The notes beneath the pieces were generated by a model that saw only the letters and a list, made by a program, of their open reading frames with translations, made no database searches and was not told where the DNA came from. A program made the translations under genes and the position numbers. From positions 1-38,904 of the forward strand of contig JAGWRI010000022.1 in the NCBI GenBank assembly GCA_028876525.1: DNA of 38,904 nt, written 5' to 3'. Below are positions 36,786 to 38,904 of the stretch, one piece after another. The DNA is from Gemmatimonadota bacterium (GTDB lineage Bacteria > Gemmatimonadota > Gemmatimonadetes > Gemmatimonadales > Gemmatimonadaceae). Positions within the stretch are counted from its first letter, which is position 1. The number at the start of each line of letters is the position of its first letter.

Positions 36786-38606
36786 GTGGAAGTTAACCTC
36801 TACCCCGCGCCGGTGTCTTCGCTCCCCAGTCCCCGACCCATTCCCCGCGTTCCCTGGCAGATCACCGGCAACCACTGGCTGGCGCTGCCGTGCGTGCATC
36901 CGGCCAACGGCGCCGTGCACGCCGTCGGGGTCCTGCATCGCGGCGCGCGTTCGGCGGTCGAGCTGGCCGGCCATGCCGAGTTCCAGGAAGGCGAGGGCCC
37001 GGCCCTTCTGCGTCCGACGCTGGCCGTGAATGGCGCGGCGCACGATTTCGCGTCGTCGCCCATGGCGTGGGAGCGGGCGCTCGAATGGCTGCCCACCTTC
37101 ACCAGCCAGGCCGGGCCGCTGGTCATCCGGGGCACCGTGTTCGCCCCCTTCGGGCGCGACGCCGACGTGGCCGGCGCCGTGTACGCGCTGTCGCTGGAGA
37201 ACCGGTCGCGCGCGGCGTGCACCGTGCGCGTGGGGGTCGAGGGAAGCCTTGGGCACCGCCAGCTCCGCGTCCGCACGCCGCGACCGTTCGCCGATCCGCA
37301 CCGGGTGGGCGTGCAGGACGGCTACGTGGTGCTGGACGGTTCCGCGGAACCCGGACTCGTCGCGCTCGCCGTGGGCGCCGACGCCGAGTCGGGCGTCGCG
37401 GTGTCGGGCGGCCCGGCGCCGGGCTACGCGATGGCGCGCGAGGTCGAGCTGGCGGCAGGCGGGCGCGAGCAGGTGGCGTTCTACCTCGCCGCCGGCCCGG
37501 AGCGCGACGGCGCGCTGGCCTCGGCCGCCGTGCTGCGCCGCCGCGGCTGGCGCGAGCTGCTGGCCGGCACCCGCGACGCCCTGCAGGCGCTGCAGCAGTC
37601 CACCGGCGTCGAGCCGCTGGACCGGCTCATCAACCGGAACCTGTTATTCGCGTACTTTTATGGGGTGGGGCGGGCGCTGGACGACGCGCACTACTACCTG
37701 ATGCGCACCCGCGCCCCGTGGCACGCCGCCGGCGTCACGGTGCGCGACTGGGAGGCGCTCACCTGGACCCTGCCCGCGGTCCAGCTCGGCGACCCGCCGC
37801 TGGCGCGCGAGTTGATCCTCCGGGCCTGCGAGCTGCACGGCTACGCGCCGGGGCGGGGAGTCCATTACCTGGACGGCACCCTGTTCGAGCCCGGCTTCTG
37901 CCTGGACGGCGCCGCGGCCTTCCCGCTGGCCGTGGACCGCTACATCCGCGACACGGGCGACGACGCCATCGTGGACGAGCCGGTGCTGGGCGACACCCTG
38001 TACGGGGCCCACGACGAGATCGCCGACCGCCGCGACGGCGACTGGCCGCTGTACTCCACCGAAGTGACGCCCTCGGGGGCGCCGGCGGCGCAGCCGTTCA
38101 CGCTGCACGGCAACGCGGCGGTGGCCATGGCGCTCGAGGTGCTGCGCCGCACCCTCGACGAGGAGACGGCGCGCGACGTCCAGGATCCGGAGGGCGTGCG
38201 CGCCGCGCTGGCCCGGCACTTCCTCCGCACGCACGACGGGGCGCCGCGGCTCGCCACGGCAATCGATGCGGCGGGCCATGCCCACTTCGAGGACGATGCC
38301 GTGGGCTCGGCGTTCTGGCTCCCGCTGTACGAGGCGGTGGCGCGGCAGGACTCCACCTACCGACGCACCGCCAAGGCGCTCGGCGCGCCGGGAGAGCGGC
38401 TGGCCGAGCACTGCGCCCGCCTCATGGGCCCGGACGCATCGGCGATGCTCAAGTGGTTCCGCCGCGCCCCGCTCGATGGCGGGGTGGCCGCCGAGACGGT
38501 GGACGAGGCCGGTCGCGCGACCGGGAACGGGGGAGACGCGTCGCTCTCGGGGCTGGTGGCCTGGAGCGTGTGGTACGCCGTGCACGCGCTGGGCGAGCAC
38601 CCCTGA
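36786..38606 (+). CDS. Six-hairpin glycosidase-like protein of unknown specificity
   Basis: N-terminal beta-rich region then (alpha/alpha)-type helices: NRNLLFAYFYGVGRALDDAHYYLMRTRAPWHAAGVTVRDWEALTWTLPAVQLGD...RYIRDTGDDAIVDEPV; GTG start. Confidence 0.65.
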   Translation: MEVNLYPAPVSSLPSPRPIPRVPWQITGNHWLALPCVHPANGAVHAVGVLHRGARSAVELAGHAEFQEGEGPALLRPTLAVNGAAHDFASSPMAWERALEWLPTFTSQAGPLVIRGTVFAPFGRDADVAGAVYALSLENRSRAACTVRVGVEGSLGHRQLRVRTPRPFADPHRVGVQDGYVVLDGSAEPGLVALAVGADAESGVAVSGGPAPGYAMAREVELAAGGREQVAFYLAAGPERDGALASAAVLRRRGWRELLAGTRDALQALQQSTGVEPLDRLINRNLLFAYFYGVGRALDDAHYYLMRTRAPWHAAGVTVRDWEALTWTLPAVQLGDPPLARELILRACELHGYAPGRGVHYLDGTLFEPGFCLDGAAAFPLAVDRYIRDTGDDAIVDEPVLGDTLYGAHDEIADRRDGDWPLYSTEVTPSGAPAAQPFTLHGNAAVAMALEVLRRTLDEETARDVQDPEGVRAALARHFLRTHDGAPRLATAIDAAGHAHFEDDAVGSAFWLPLYEAVARQDSTYRRTAKALGAPGERLAEHCARLMGPDASAMLKWFRRAPLDGGVAAETVDEAGRATGNGGDASLSGLVAWSVWYAVHALGEHP

Positions 38607-38622
38607 CCGTCGCCGGGGCCCG

Positions 38623-38652
38623 TTGTCGGGCCTCCGGGGCGGGGGCTATATT
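38623..38652 (+). promoter_or_regulatory. Putative tRNA-Gly promoter TTGTCG-N18-TATATT
   Basis: TATATT 38647-38652 ends 8 nt before the mature tRNA 5' end; TTGTCG 38623-38628. Confidence 0.6.
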
Positions 38653-38660
38653 GGGGGCAC

Positions 38661-38733
38661 GCGGGAATAGCTCAGTTGGTAGAGCACAACCTTGCCAAGG
38701 TTGGGGTCGCGGGTTCGAGTCCCGTTTCCCGCT
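38661..38733 (+). tRNA. tRNA-Gly (anticodon GCC)
   Basis: Cloverleaf: GCGGGAA/TTCCCGC acceptor, AGCTCAGTTGGTAGAGC D-arm, CAACC-TTGCCAA-GGTTG anticodon arm, GCGGGTTCGAGTCCCGT T-arm. Confidence 0.97.
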
Positions 38734-38756
38734 CTGACAAATGGCGGTGTAGAATG

Positions 38757-38782
38757 AGGAGCGGCTTCGGCCGCTCCTTTTT
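38757..38782 (+). terminator. Rho-independent terminator between the two tRNAs
   Basis: AGGAGCGGC-TTCG-GCCGCTCCT perfect 9-bp stem, UUCG tetraloop, then TTTT. Confidence 0.9.
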
Positions 38783-38793
38783 CGTGTGCATCC

Positions 38794-38877
38794 GCCGGGG
38801 TGGCGAAACTGGTAGACGCGAGGGACTTAAAATCCCTTGGGGGCAACCCCATCCGGGTTCGAGACCCGGCCCCGGCA
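38794..38877 (+). tRNA. tRNA-Leu (anticodon TAA)
   Basis: GCCGGGG/CCCCGGC acceptor, class II variable arm TGGGGGCAACCCCAT, anticodon arm AGGGA-CTTAAAA-TCCCT, T-arm CCGGGTTCGAGACCCGG. Confidence 0.97.
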
Positions 38878-38904
38878 TCCTCCCCGCGCGACGCGCCTCG
38901 CGCC

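Noticed and set aside
38646-38852. 68-aa - ORF containing NGTRTRDPNLGKVVLYQLSYSR
   Set aside because: Antisense of tRNA-Gly; a familiar spurious ORF type in public annotations.
1-38904. CRISPR arrays, IS/transposon ends, prophage, rRNA
   Set aside because: No regularly spaced repeats, transposase/integrase motifs, phage genes or rRNA sequence seen on reading both strands.

Overview
High-GC bacterial chromosome segment with Gemmatimonadota-like gene order and codon bias (a taxonomic guess, not tested). It is mostly a conserved housekeeping backbone. Order on +: mutS2 (3' end), dnaG, zinc-ribbon protein, recJ, rsmD, coaD, pta, a partner-switching module (STAS, HATPase, GAF-SpoIIE phosphatase), rsmA. 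Then rex on -, followed on + by arginine deiminase, a DnaQ-like exonuclease and an MBL-fold hydrolase. Next on +: infC-rpmI-rplT, pheS-pheT, a coiled-coil ORF and zapA. A four-gene block on - follows (secreted carboxypeptidase-regulatory-like protein, KorB, KorA, GltD-like FAD/Fe-S oxidoreductase). The + backbone resumes with rny, folD, xseA, xseB, ispA-like, dxs, nadK and recN. The right end has an outer-membrane-type protein on -, a six-hairpin-glycosidase-like protein on +, tRNA-Gly(GCC) and tRNA-Leu(UAA). The main candidates for a second look are: (1) an infC leader with promoter, terminator, a complementary antiterminator segment and an AUC start codon; (2) a KorAB plus GltD-like operon that may couple 2-oxoacid oxidation to NAD(P); (3) a structured promoter-proximal region upstream of rny that could be 6S RNA; (4) a perfect Rex operator at rex; (5) leaderless-type promoters. 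I saw no CRISPR array, transposon or phage. A clearly undescribed system is not proven by the sequence alone.
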